Source of the DNA: Frankiales bacterium
GTDB lineage: Bacteria > Actinomycetota > Actinomycetes > Mycobacteriales > SCTD01
Assembly (NCBI GenBank): GCA_025464795.1
Contig: JAODNB010000245.1
Span: forward strand, 1-20,751
Direction of reading: 5' to 3'
Length of the DNA: 20,751 nt
Below the pieces are notes generated by a model. The model saw nothing but the letters and a program-made list of their open reading frames with translations, did no database searches and was not told the origin of the DNA. The stretch's first letter is position 1; every line of letters starts with the position of its first letter. The position numbers and the translations under genes are program-made. This document shows positions 7,473-15,666 of this stretch, piece by piece.

Positions 7473-8390
7473 TCAGCCGGCCGCAGGGCGGGTGCCCATC
7501 ATGTCCGCGTTCGCCGCGGCCTCCTTGACGAGCTGGGGAAGGACCTCGGTCAGCTCGCCCGGCAGCCAGCGCTCGGTGCGGTCGACGGTGGGGCCGTAGG
7601 CCCAGCCCTCGGCGACCGAGATCTTGTTGCCCCACACCCCGAAGACACGGCCGGTGACGCCCGCAGCCTCCGGGCTGGCCAGCCACACCACGAGGGGCGA
7701 GATGTTCTCCGGTGCGAGGGAGGCCTTGGCCTCCTCGGACTGGGAGTCCAGGCCCATCAGGTCCTCGGTCATCCGCGTGAGGGCCGTCGGGGCGATGGCG
7801 TTGACCGTGACGCCGTAGCGCCCGAGCTCCATCGCGGCGATCTGGGTCATCGACGCGATGCCGGCCTTGGCCGCGCCGTAGTTGGTCTGACCGGCGTTGC
7901 CGAACAGGCCCGAAGGGGAGGTGGTGTTGATGACGCGGGCGTCGATCTGGTTGCCAGCCTTCGACTGGTCGCGCCAGTAGGCCACGGCGTGCCGCATCGG
8001 GGCGAAGGTGCCCTTGAGGTGGACCTTGATGACCGCGTCCCACTCGGCCTCGCTCATGTTGACCAGCATCCGGTCGCGCAGGATGCCGGCGTTGTTGACG
8101 AGCACATCCAGCTGCCCGAACTCCGAGATCGCCTGCTGCACAAGCCGCTCCGCACCGTCCCAGCTGGAGATGTCGTCGGTGTTCGCGACGGCCTCGCCGC
8201 CTGCGGCCTTGATCTCGTCGACCACGGCCTGAGCCGGACCGGCCGAGGTGCCCTCACCGTCCCGCGCCCCACCGAGGTCGTTGACGACGACCTTTGCGCC
8301 CTCCTGGGCGAACAGCAGCGCGTGCGCGCGCCCGATGCCGTTGCCGGCTCCGGTCACGATGACGACTCGTCCTTCGACCACACCGGTCAT
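7473..8390 (-). CDS. MFE-2/Hsd4A-type (3R)-hydroxyacyl-CoA dehydrogenase (SDR)
   Basis: A 305-residue SDR resembling the dehydrogenase domain of peroxisomal multifunctional enzyme 2 and the mycobacterial Hsd4A group, which oxidise 3-hydroxyacyl-CoAs with NAD. Markers are TGAGNGIGRAHA (residues 13-24), VVNDLGG with Asp38 binding NAD ribose, NNAG (99-102), INTTSPSGLFGNAGQTNYGAAK with Ser158, Tyr171 and Lys175, and the KVHLKGTF helix typical of MFE-2. The C-terminal extension (TVDRTERW onward) is also usual for the group. An AAGGAGAT ribosome site lies just upstream of the ATG. It follows ACAD2 by 29 bases and likely catalyses the oxidation step after hydration, before thiolysis by the thiolase divergently encoded at 9599. 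Confidence 0.92.
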   Translation of the reverse strand: MTGVVEGRVVIVTGAGNGIGRAHALLFAQEGAKVVVNDLGGARDGEGTSAGPAQAVVDEIKAAGGEAVANTDDISSWDGAERLVQQAISEFGQLDVLVNNAGILRDRMLVNMSEAEWDAVIKVHLKGTFAPMRHAVAYWRDQSKAGNQIDARVINTTSPSGLFGNAGQTNYGAAKAGIASMTQIAAMELGRYGVTVNAIAPTALTRMTEDLMGLDSQSEEAKASLAPENISPLVVWLASPEAAGVTGRVFGVWGNKISVAEGWAYGPTVDRTERWLPGELTEVLPQLVKEAAANADMMGTRPAAG

Positions 8391-8419
8391 GTGCGCAGAT
8401 CTCCTTGGCTTGGTTGGGG

Positions 8420-9493
8420 TTAGCGGAGGTTGAGGTGCTCGGCGAGCTTCTGCCGGTGGTGCGCCGAGTCGCCGAACAGCAGCTGGCTCGCCTTGGCACG
8501 CTTGAAGTAGAGGTGGGCGCTGTGCTCCCAGGTGAAGCCGATACCGCCATGCAGCTGGATGCTGTCACCTGCGCAGGCGACGAACGCGTCGGAGCAGAAC
8601 GCCTTGGCGATGCTCGCCAGGACAGGTGCGTCGGGGTCGCCCGCAGCCAGCGCACCCAGGGCTCCGTAGGCCGCAGAGCGCGCGGACTCGACCTCGACCA
8701 GCATGTCCGCGCAGCGGTGCTTGACGGCCTGGAACGAGCCGATGGCGCGGCCGAACTGGTTGCGGGTCTTGACGTAGTCGACCGTGCTCTCCAGCACCTT
8801 CTGAGCAGCACCGACCTGCTCCAACGACAGCAGCACCGCTGCGACGTCGCGCACGTGGTCGACCGACCCGGCCAGCGGGGTGGTGGCGACGCCGTCCAGG
8901 TCGAGCCGGGCGAGCTTGCGGGTCTCGTCGATGGTGTGGAGCACCGTCCGGGTCAACCCGGCAGCGGAGCCGTCGACCAGGAACAGCTCGGTGCCGGCGG
9001 CGACCACGATCAGCGAGGCGGTGTGGCCGTCGAGGACGTAGGACACCGAGCCGGTCAGCACACCGCTGTCGTGGGTCACCGTGGGTGTCGTCGTCCCGAC
9101 CGGCGGGAAGGCGACCGTGGCGCGCACGTCTCCGGAGGCGATGCCCGGCAGCCAGCTCTTCTGCGCCTCGACGTCCCCGCTGGCGAGCAGCGCCGCGGTG
9201 GCGAGGGCGGTCGACAGCAGGGGGGCGACGAGCAGGGCGCGGCCGGCTTCCTCCATCACCACGCCGAGCTCCACGAACCCGAAGCCGGCGCCGCCGAGCT
9301 CCTCAGGGACGACGAGACCGGTGACCGCGAACTCGGAGGTCAGCCGACGCCACGTCGCAGCGTCGAAGCCGTCAGCTGTCTCCATCAGCCGCCGGACCTC
9401 GGTCTCGGAGGAGGCGATCTGGAGGAAGGTCCGCAGGCCTCGCCGCATGTCCTCGTGCTCCGGGGTCAGCACCAGCGCGTTGGCCGTCGACAT
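8420..9493 (-). CDS. Acyl-CoA dehydrogenase, smaller subunit type (ACAD2)
   Basis: A 357-residue ACAD-fold protein. It has LVVPEELGGAGFG in the N-terminal domain, the FAD-contacting RNQFGRAIGSFQAVKH segment and QLHGGIGFTWEH near the C-terminus. It ends soon after, without the GGT(S/N)EI block that carries a catalytic glutamate. The central SEPGAGSD-type loop is also missing. This is the pattern of the smaller, structural/FAD-sharing subunit of actinobacterial alpha2-beta2 ACADs such as ChsE1. A larger subunit is therefore expected, with ACAD1 (2938-4122) the best candidate in the window. It is the first gene of its unit, divergent from the thiolase, with an operator-like site in the shared promoter region. 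Confidence 0.88.
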   Translation of the reverse strand: MSTANALVLTPEHEDMRRGLRTFLQIASSETEVRRLMETADGFDAATWRRLTSEFAVTGLVVPEELGGAGFGFVELGVVMEEAGRALLVAPLLSTALATAALLASGDVEAQKSWLPGIASGDVRATVAFPPVGTTTPTVTHDSGVLTGSVSYVLDGHTASLIVVAAGTELFLVDGSAAGLTRTVLHTIDETRKLARLDLDGVATTPLAGSVDHVRDVAAVLLSLEQVGAAQKVLESTVDYVKTRNQFGRAIGSFQAVKHRCADMLVEVESARSAAYGALGALAAGDPDAPVLASIAKAFCSDAFVACAGDSIQLHGGIGFTWEHSAHLYFKRAKASQLLFGDSAHHRQKLAEHLNLR

Positions 9494-9598
9494 CCCTGCC
9501 CTGCCTCTCGCTGTGGGGCGCTCGCCGCCTGATGGTCCCGCGGCCTAGACCGTGCAATGATACAACTACATCCCGCTCTGGACGAAGGACCCCCGCTG
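9494..9598. promoter_or_regulatory. Divergent promoter region with operator-like site (9558-9568)
   Basis: This 105-base gap separates the ACAD2 unit (minus) from the thiolase unit (plus). At 9558-9568, TGATACAACTA (minus strand TAGTTGTATCA) is one base off the FadR pattern TNGTNNNACNA. The minus-strand 12-mer ending TATCAT agrees at 9 of 12 positions with the plus-strand site at 4959-4970. The minus-strand TATCAT could be the -10 of the ACAD2 unit and plus-strand TACAAC (9561-9566) that of the thiolase. GAAGGA (9584-9589) is the thiolase ribosome site. Confidence 0.5.
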
Positions 9599-10825
9599 AT
9601 GCGCGAAGCCTGGATCATCGACGGCGTGCGGACCCCCCGGGGTCGTGGCAAGGCCGGCGGTGGGCTCCACCACCTGCACCCCCAGGAGCTGCTCGCGCAG
9701 TGCCTCAACGGCCTGGTGGAGCGCACCGGCATCGACCCGAGCAGGGTCGAGGACGTCGTCATCGGCAACGCGGAGTTCAACAACGACCACGGCGCCTGCA
9801 TCGGGCGGCTCGCGACGCTGCACGCGGGCTGGCCGGTCACGACGCCGGGCATGACGCTGAACCGGTACTGCGGTTCCGGGCAGCAGGCCGCGACCTTCGC
9901 TGCGATGGGCATCCTCAGCGGTCAGCAGGACCTCGTCGTGGCCGGCGGGGTCGAGTCGATGTCGCACTGGGGTGGTGGCACCGAGGCGACCATGATCGGG
10001 CAGAACCCGGCCCTCGGTGAGCGCTACCCGATCGTGCCGCAGGGCATCAGCGCCGATGCGATCGCGACCCTCGAGGGCTTCACGCGCGAGGACGTCGACG
10101 CGTTCGCCGTCACCAGCCAGGACCGCGCAGCGAAGGCCATCGCCGGCGGCCACTTCGACCGCAGCCTGCTCGCCGTCCGCAACGCTGACGGGTCCGTGGC
10201 GCTGGACCGGGAGGAGTTCCCGCGACCGGGAACCACGCTGGAGTCCCTCGCCGGTCTGCGCGCCGCCTTCGCCGCCATGGGTGGCGCGGCTGTCGAGGGC
10301 TTCCCGAAGACGTTCGACCAGATGGTCATCGACCACTACGACGCCCTCACGTCGATCGACCACGTGCACACGGGCGGCAACTCCTCCGGCGTCGTCGACG
10401 GCGCAGCCGCGGTGCTCCTGGCCAGCAAGGAGCTCGCTCAGGCCGAGGGGTGGACGGCCCGAGGGCGCATCCGCAGCACCGCGGTCGTCGGCTCCGACCC
10501 GGTCCTGATGCTCACCGCCCCCACCCCCGCCGTCGAGCGCGTGCTCGCCAAGGCGGGGATGTCCGTCGGTGACATCGACCTCTGGGAGATCAACGAGGCG
10601 TTCGCTGCCATCCCGCTGAAGACCATGCGCGACCTCTCGATCGACCCGGACAAGGTCAACGTCAACGGCGGGGCGATCGCCCTGGGGCATCCCATCGGCG
10701 CGACCGGCGTGATGCTGCTGCAGACGGTCCTCGACGAGCTCGAGCGTCGCGACCTGTCCACGGGACTGGTGGTCATGTGCACCGGCGGGGGCATGGGTAC
10801 GGCCACGATCGTCGAGAGGACCTGA
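9599..10825 (+). CDS. Acetyl-CoA acetyltransferase/3-ketoacyl-CoA thiolase
   Basis: A 408-residue true thiolase with a complete catalytic set: nucleophile Cys91 (LNRYCGSGQQA), Asn in WEINEAF, His364 (GGAIALGHPIGATG) and Cys394 (MCTGGGMG). It cleaves 3-ketoacyl-CoA with free CoA, releasing acetyl-CoA or propionyl-CoA. The ATG at 9599 was preferred over an in-frame ATG at 9557 because MREAWIIDGVRTPRGRGK is the normal family start and GAAGGA lies nine bases upstream. It heads the thiolase-ligase-VOC unit and is divergent from ACAD2 and the MFE-2-type dehydrogenase, which would produce its substrate. Its intact residues make it a useful internal contrast with the two aldolase-like relatives at 5461 and 18500. 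Confidence 0.95.
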   Translation: MREAWIIDGVRTPRGRGKAGGGLHHLHPQELLAQCLNGLVERTGIDPSRVEDVVIGNAEFNNDHGACIGRLATLHAGWPVTTPGMTLNRYCGSGQQAATFAAMGILSGQQDLVVAGGVESMSHWGGGTEATMIGQNPALGERYPIVPQGISADAIATLEGFTREDVDAFAVTSQDRAAKAIAGGHFDRSLLAVRNADGSVALDREEFPRPGTTLESLAGLRAAFAAMGGAAVEGFPKTFDQMVIDHYDALTSIDHVHTGGNSSGVVDGAAAVLLASKELAQAEGWTARGRIRSTAVVGSDPVLMLTAPTPAVERVLAKAGMSVGDIDLWEINEAFAAIPLKTMRDLSIDPDKVNVNGGAIALGHPIGATGVMLLQTVLDELERRDLSTGLVVMCTGGGMGTATIVERT

Positions 10826-10827
10826 GC

Positions 10828-12324
10828 ATGAGCATCGCGATGCTGCTGGACATGGCCAAGGACGCCTGCGACGACCGGGTGGCCATCGGCTCCAAGCACG
10901 GCGGGGGCCTGTCGTTCGCTGAGCTCGCCGAGGCGGCCGCGGGTGGCGCTGCCGTCCTCAGCGCCTCCGGAGCGACGCGGGTCGCCTACGTCGGGGTCAA
11001 CGGTGCGACGTTCCCGGTGCTGCTGTTCTCGTGCGCGATCGCCGGGATCCCCTTGGCGCCGCTGAACTACCGGCTCGCCCAGGACCAGCTCCACGAGCTG
11101 GTCGCTGAGCTCGACAAGCCCTTCGTCATCGCCGATGAGGCCTATCTGCCGATGCTCGAGGGAGCAGCGACGGCCGAGGTCGTGGAGAGCCAGGCGTTCC
11201 TCGCCCGGGCCCGCAGCGCCACACCGGCGGAGCCGGTCGACGTCGACGACGAGTCGACCGCGGTGCTGCTGTTCACCAGCGGCACGACCTCGAAGCCGAA
11301 GAAGGTCATCCTGCGGCACTCCAACCTGGTGTCCTACGTCCTGCAGACGGTCGAGTTCGCCTCCGCCGACGAGGACCAGGCCGTGCTCGTGAGCGTCCCG
11401 CCCTACCACATCGCCGGGGTCGGAACGGTCCTCACGAACCTGTACGCAGGACGCCGACTCGCCTACCTTCCCAACTTCGACGCACCCGTCTGGCTCGACA
11501 CCGTGCGCACCGAGCAGATCACCAACGCCATGCTCGTCCCCACGATGCTCGTGCGCATCGTCGAGGAGCTCAAGGGCCAGCCGGCGCAGATGCCGCACCT
11601 GACCTCCATCGCGTACGGCGGTGCGCGGATGCCTGCGGGTGTGCTCGAGTCCGCCCTGCAAGCGTTCCCGCAGACCGGGTTCGTCAACGCCTACGGCCTG
11701 ACCGAGACCAGCTCGACGATCGCCGTCCTGGGACCGGACGACCACCGCGAGGCGCTCGCCTCCGACGACCCGCTCGTCCGCGCGCGGCTCGGCAGCGCGG
11801 GCCGTCCCGTGCCGGGTATCGAGATGGAGATCCGCGACGAGCTGGGGTCACTCGTGCCCATCGGCACTCCTGGCGAGCTCTGGGTGCGCGGCGCTCAGGT
11901 GTCGGGGGAGTACGAGGGGCTCGGGTCGGTGCTGGACGCCGGCGGCTGGTTCCCGACGAAGGACGCGGCCTACCAGGACCCGGACGGGTTCTTGTTCATC
12001 ATCGGCCGCTCCGACGACACGATCATCCGCGGCGGCGAGAACATCGCGCCGGCTGAGATCGAGGACTGCCTCGGTCGGCACCCCGGTGTCCGCGACGTTG
12101 CGGTGTTCGGTGCCCCCGACGACGAGTGGGGCGAGAAGATCGTGGCTGCCGTCGTCGCCCAGCCCGGTGAGCAGCTTGACGCGCAGGAGCTGAGGGCCTT
12201 CGTCCGCGAGCGGCTGCGCGGTTCACGCACCCCGGACGAGGTGGTCCTGCGCGATGAGCTCCCGTACACCCAGACCGGCAAGCTGCTGCGCAAGCAGCTC
12301 GCCAGCGAGGTCCTCGACAGCTGA
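10828..12324 (+). CDS. AMP-dependent acyl-CoA synthetase (FadD-like)
   Basis: A 498-residue class I adenylate-forming enzyme that activates a carboxylic acid to its CoA thioester through an acyl-AMP. It contains the P-loop-like LLFTSGTTSKPKK (residues 147-159), NAYGLTETSS, GWFPTKDAAYQDPDGF (TKD where most relatives have TGD; the ribose-binding Asp is kept), the hinge GRSDDTIIRGGENIAPAEIE and the C-terminal PYTQTGKLLRK with catalytic Lys485. The ATG at 10828 is two bases after the thiolase stop, with GAGAGGA as ribosome site; a longer frame from 10777 lies inside the thiolase and is not needed. Its stop overlaps the next ATG by one base. It probably activates the pathway substrate or a late intermediate; the acid cannot be predicted from the sequence. 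Confidence 0.93.
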   Translation: MSIAMLLDMAKDACDDRVAIGSKHGGGLSFAELAEAAAGGAAVLSASGATRVAYVGVNGATFPVLLFSCAIAGIPLAPLNYRLAQDQLHELVAELDKPFVIADEAYLPMLEGAATAEVVESQAFLARARSATPAEPVDVDDESTAVLLFTSGTTSKPKKVILRHSNLVSYVLQTVEFASADEDQAVLVSVPPYHIAGVGTVLTNLYAGRRLAYLPNFDAPVWLDTVRTEQITNAMLVPTMLVRIVEELKGQPAQMPHLTSIAYGGARMPAGVLESALQAFPQTGFVNAYGLTETSSTIAVLGPDDHREALASDDPLVRARLGSAGRPVPGIEMEIRDELGSLVPIGTPGELWVRGAQVSGEYEGLGSVLDAGGWFPTKDAAYQDPDGFLFIIGRSDDTIIRGGENIAPAEIEDCLGRHPGVRDVAVFGAPDDEWGEKIVAAVVAQPGEQLDAQELRAFVRERLRGSRTPDEVVLRDELPYTQTGKLLRKQLASEVLDS

Positions 12325-13238
12325 TGGTCGCTGCGCACATCCACTCCCTGCTGCACTGCAACGTCAACAGCGCTGACCTGTCGAGTGCCGCGCCCTTCTA
12401 CGAGGACCTGCTCGGCCAGGTCATCGGCATGCGCACCACCGCCGACCCGGTCGACGGGGCCGCGCTGGGCATGGCCGGGTTGAACACGACGCTGGTCTGG
12501 TTCTTCTACGACGCCCGCGGACCGAGGTCGGCCCCGGCGATCGAGCTGATGGACTGGCTCGACCCGAGGGCGATCGGCGAGCCGCCCGCCGACCTGCACC
12601 ACGTCGGCCTCGCTGCCGTCGGCTACGCCGTGCCGTCGCTCGCGGACCTGCGCGCCGGCGCGCTCGACAAGGGCTACCGCGTCGCGGCGGACGGTGACTG
12701 GCCGCTCGGTTCGTCCGTGCAGCCCGTCGTGCGCCTGCTCGACGTCGACGGCGTCTCCGTCGAGCTGCACGGGGCCTCGGGGGATGCGGTCACCTCGCCG
12801 CTGTTCAGCCACCTGCGCATCACCGTGCGCGACCTCGAGGCGTCCGTGCGGTGGTACGGCTTGATCGGCTTCCTGCCCTCTGATCGGTACGAGGACGTGA
12901 ACGTGGCCGAGGGCGTCGTGTCCGTCGCCTCGCTGCGCCCCGCTGCGGATCCCTCCTTGTCCCTGGAGCTGACCAGCTGGTCGACGCCCGAGGTCACGGG
13001 AGCACCGATCGGTCCCGCGAACCACGTCGGCTTCTACCGGATCGCCCTGGCCGTCGACGACGTCGCCGCCGCCCGGGCCGAGCTCGCTGCCGTTCTGCCC
13101 GACGTGCCTCAGCCGATCTGGGTGCCGCTGCCCGGGACGAAGCTGGGCGGGGTCACGGTGCTGTTCCTGACCGACCCCGACGGCGTGGTCGTCGAGCTGG
13201 TCGAGCGCCCGCGCAAGGCGATGACGGCGCGCGCCTGA
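12324..13238 (+). CDS. Tandem VOC (glyoxalase/epimerase/dioxygenase-fold) protein
   Basis: A 304-residue protein made of two complete vicinal-oxygen-chelate domains (about residues 5-152 and 158-296), four beta-alpha-beta-beta-beta modules in all. Each domain keeps the expected metal-ligand positions: His11, Glu74, His93 and Glu147 in the first; His163, Glu215, His234 and Glu291 in the second. The pattern (LHHVG..., ending VEL) is close to methylmalonyl-CoA epimerase and glyoxalase relatives; extradiol dioxygenases also use the fold. Its position after an acyl-CoA ligase makes an acyl-CoA epimerase or a ring-opening enzyme both possible. The start codon shares one base with the ligase stop (TGATG). 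It converges with the CoA transferase gene with a one-base gap. Confidence 0.85.
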   Translation: MVAAHIHSLLHCNVNSADLSSAAPFYEDLLGQVIGMRTTADPVDGAALGMAGLNTTLVWFFYDARGPRSAPAIELMDWLDPRAIGEPPADLHHVGLAAVGYAVPSLADLRAGALDKGYRVAADGDWPLGSSVQPVVRLLDVDGVSVELHGASGDAVTSPLFSHLRITVRDLEASVRWYGLIGFLPSDRYEDVNVAEGVVSVASLRPAADPSLSLELTSWSTPEVTGAPIGPANHVGFYRIALAVDDVAAARAELAAVLPDVPQPIWVPLPGTKLGGVTVLFLTDPDGVVVELVERPRKAMTARA

Positions 13239-13239
13239 G

Positions 13240-14445
13240 CTAGACGGCGGTGACGACGCCATCCGTGACGAGGGTGCCGATCTCGTCCTTGCTGTAGCCC
13301 AGCTCCGCGAGCACCTCGCGGCTGTGCTCGCCGAGGGCCGGCCCGGGCCGGCGGATGGTGAGCGCCTCGTCGTCGAACTGGACGGGCGCTGCAGCGATCC
13401 GCACGTCGTCGCGCGGGTGCTCCATGAGGTAGCCGTTGTCGCGCACGGCCTCGTCGTCCAGGACCTCGACGGGGGTCGCGAACACCGAGTAGATGCAGTC
13501 GTGCGCCGTGAGGCGCTTCACGACCTCGTCGGTCTGCAGCCCGCCGATGACCTCGTTGATGCGCGCGTGCACCGCCGCCTTGCTGGAAGCGGTCTGCCGG
13601 GACGCCGGGTCGGGGTAGGCGTCGACGAGGTCGTCGAGGCCGAGCGCGCGCAGGCCCTGGGCCCAGTAGCGCGCCTCGTCGATCATCATCAGCGAGACCC
13701 AGCGGCCGTCAGCGGTCTTGTACGGGCGGGTGAGCGGGGACCGCTCGGCCTCCGGGCGGGTGGGCAGCTGCTCGCCCGTCATGGAGGAGTACGACAGGTC
13801 CGGGCCGAGGGTCCACGCCGCGGCACCGAGCAGGGACGTGTCGACCACGACGCCCTTGCCGGTGCGCATCACGTGCACGAGACCGGCGCAGATCCCGCCG
13901 GCGAGGAACATGCCCGAAGGGATGTCCCCGAGGCCGGGCCGCTGCTGCACCAGGGAGGGGAACGTCGGCTCGGTGAGCACGTGCGCAACACCGCCACGGG
14001 CCCAGTACGAGACGCCGTCGAAGCCGCCCATCTCCGCGCCAGGGCCGCGCTGGCCTTGTCCGTGGCCCTTGGCGTACACGAGCTTGGGGTTGATCGCCAG
14101 CAGGTCGGCAGGCTCCGTGCGGAGCTTGCGTCGCACCCGGGGGAGCTGGTTGGTGATGTAGACGTCAGCCCACTTCACCGCGCGCTCGAAGACCTCGCGT
14201 CCGGCGGGGGCCTCGACGTCGAGCCCCAGGCCGCGCTTGTTGCGGTTGAACAGCTCGAACAGGTAGTCGTAGCCGTCCTTGGTGGCCACCATGCCGCTCG
14301 CGATGATGCTGCGACCCGCATCGCCGGACAGCCGCTCCAGCTTGACGACATCGGCGCCCATGTCCCCGAGCGCTGCAGCGGAGGACGGCACGAAGCCGTG
14401 CTCTGAGAAGTCGAGGACCTTGATGCCCTCCAGTGGCAGCGTCAT
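13240..14445 (-). CDS. CaiB/BaiF family III CoA transferase (first paralogue)
   Basis: A 401-residue family III CoA transferase, which moves CoA between acids through a protein-bound aspartyl-CoA. The catalytic Asp is Asp174 in RPGLGDIPSGMFLAGG, matching Asp169 of formyl-CoA transferase. The segment from NPKLVYAKGHGQGQRGP to MGGFDGVSYWARGGVAHVL closely resembles the paralogue directly upstream. The ATG lies immediately after that gene's stop with no base between. Two adjacent family III subunits occur in heteromeric transferases such as BbsEF (benzylsuccinate), so a heterodimer is likely. Alpha-methylacyl-CoA racemases share this fold, so racemase activity is an alternative. Confidence 0.92.
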   Translation of the reverse strand: MTLPLEGIKVLDFSEHGFVPSSAAALGDMGADVVKLERLSGDAGRSIIASGMVATKDGYDYLFELFNRNKRGLGLDVEAPAGREVFERAVKWADVYITNQLPRVRRKLRTEPADLLAINPKLVYAKGHGQGQRGPGAEMGGFDGVSYWARGGVAHVLTEPTFPSLVQQRPGLGDIPSGMFLAGGICAGLVHVMRTGKGVVVDTSLLGAAAWTLGPDLSYSSMTGEQLPTRPEAERSPLTRPYKTADGRWVSLMMIDEARYWAQGLRALGLDDLVDAYPDPASRQTASSKAAVHARINEVIGGLQTDEVVKRLTAHDCIYSVFATPVEVLDDEAVRDNGYLMEHPRDDVRIAAAPVQFDDEALTIRRPGPALGEHSREVLAELGYSKDEIGTLVTDGVVTAV

Positions 14446-15666
14446 CTAGTTGATGACACCGGCGACCTTGAGCTCCACGATCTCGTCGTAGTCCATGCCC
14501 AGCTCCAGCAGCAGCTCATCGGTGTGCTGGCCGGCGTCGGGGGCGCGCACCAGGTCCGGAGGCGTCTCGTCGAACTGGACCGGGTTCATCACCAGGTCGT
14601 AGGTGTGCTCACCGTCGAGGGTCCTCACCGGGCGCATGTAGCCGTTCGCGACCGTCTGCACGTCGTCGAGGACCTCCTGCGGGGTCTGGACGACGGCCCA
14701 CACGCCCTGTGCGGTGCTGAGGATCGCGCGCCACTCGGCGACGGTCTTCTGCTCGAAGACCTTGCGCATCTCCGAGATCAGCTCGACGCGGTTCTCGAAC
14801 CGGGCCGGGCCGGTCGCGAACCGCGGGTCGTCCTTCCACTCCGGCTTGTCCATGAGCCGGCAGGCGTCGGGCCACAGCTTGTCGGCCTGCAGGAACATCA
14901 GCTGCACGTAGCGGTCGTCGCTGGTCCGGTAGTAGTTGACGAGCGGGTTGGGCATCTCGTCGGTCGTGAAGCGGGGGAGGTTCGCCTCGCCGAGCAGACC
15001 GGTCGCAACCAGGTCGGGGGAGATCTGCCAGGCGGCCAGCCCGAGCAGCGAGACGTCGACGACGGAGGGCTCGCCCGTCTTCTCGCGCTTGTACAGGGCA
15101 GCAGCGATGCCCGAGGCGATCGCGAAGCCGCCGACGATGTCGCCGAAGGCCGGGCGCTGCATGGGCGGCCACGGTGCAGCCGGGTCGTGCAGCATGCCGG
15201 CGACGCCGCCGCGGGAGAAGTACGAAGCGCCGTCGAAGCCGCCCATGTTGGCCTCGGGGCCGCGGACGCCGTAGCCGGTGCCTCGGGCGTAGATGATCTT
15301 CGGGTTCACGGCACGAAGGTCCTCGACCGTGAGGCGGGCGCGCTCGAGGCTGCCGGGCAGCAGGTTGGTGAGGAACACGTCGCACTCGGCGGCGAGCTTC
15401 AGCAGCAGCGCGCGACCGTCATCAGAGGTGAAGTCGAGTCCGATGCTCCGCTTGCCGCGGTTGGGCTGCTCCATGATGAAGCTGACGCCGCCCACCCCCC
15501 TGGCGCCGACCGCACCTACGGACAGGCCGCGCTGGGGGTCACCGGTCTCGGGGTGCTCGACCTTGATGACGTCTGCGCCCCAGTCGGCGAGGACGGCGCC
15601 TGCCGCTGGTACGAAGGTCCAGGCGGCCACCTCGAGGACCTTCACTCCCTGCATGACGCCGCTCAC
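14446..15666 (-). CDS. CaiB/BaiF family III CoA transferase (second paralogue)
   Basis: A 406-residue CoA transferase with Asp176 in RPAFGDIVGGFAIASG as the catalytic aspartate and the conserved NPKIIYARGTGYGVRGP and MGGFDGASYFSRGGVAGML blocks. The GTG at 15666 was chosen because AGAAGGAAG lies six bases upstream on the same strand; the ATG at 15654 would also give a normal N-terminus (MQGVKVLEV), and the frame extends to 15708. It is translated just before its paralogue at 14445-13240 and probably forms a complex with it. Both copies keep the aspartate, so neither is obviously a non-catalytic partner. It provides a second route of CoA activation besides the ligase. Confidence 0.92.
   Translation of the reverse strand: MSGVMQGVKVLEVAAWTFVPAAGAVLADWGADVIKVEHPETGDPQRGLSVGAVGARGVGGVSFIMEQPNRGKRSIGLDFTSDDGRALLLKLAAECDVFLTNLLPGSLERARLTVEDLRAVNPKIIYARGTGYGVRGPEANMGGFDGASYFSRGGVAGMLHDPAAPWPPMQRPAFGDIVGGFAIASGIAAALYKREKTGEPSVVDVSLLGLAAWQISPDLVATGLLGEANLPRFTTDEMPNPLVNYYRTSDDRYVQLMFLQADKLWPDACRLMDKPEWKDDPRFATGPARFENRVELISEMRKVFEQKTVAEWRAILSTAQGVWAVVQTPQEVLDDVQTVANGYMRPVRTLDGEHTYDLVMNPVQFDETPPDLVRAPDAGQHTDELLLELGMDYDEIVELKVAGVIN

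Noticed and set aside
13226..13235. GGCGCGCGCC palindrome at the end of the VOC gene as terminator
   Set aside because: It lies within coding sequence, has no room for a loop and no T-tract; such strings are common at this GC content.
5009..15666. Anaerobic benzylsuccinate (bbs-type) beta-oxidation cluster
   Set aside because: The gene families overlap well (two CoA transferases, ACAD, crotonase, SDRs, DUF35 plus thiolase-like), but there is no benzylsuccinate synthase here, a P450 implies oxygen use, and the thiolase-like subunits lack thiolase residues. Kept only as a structural analogy.
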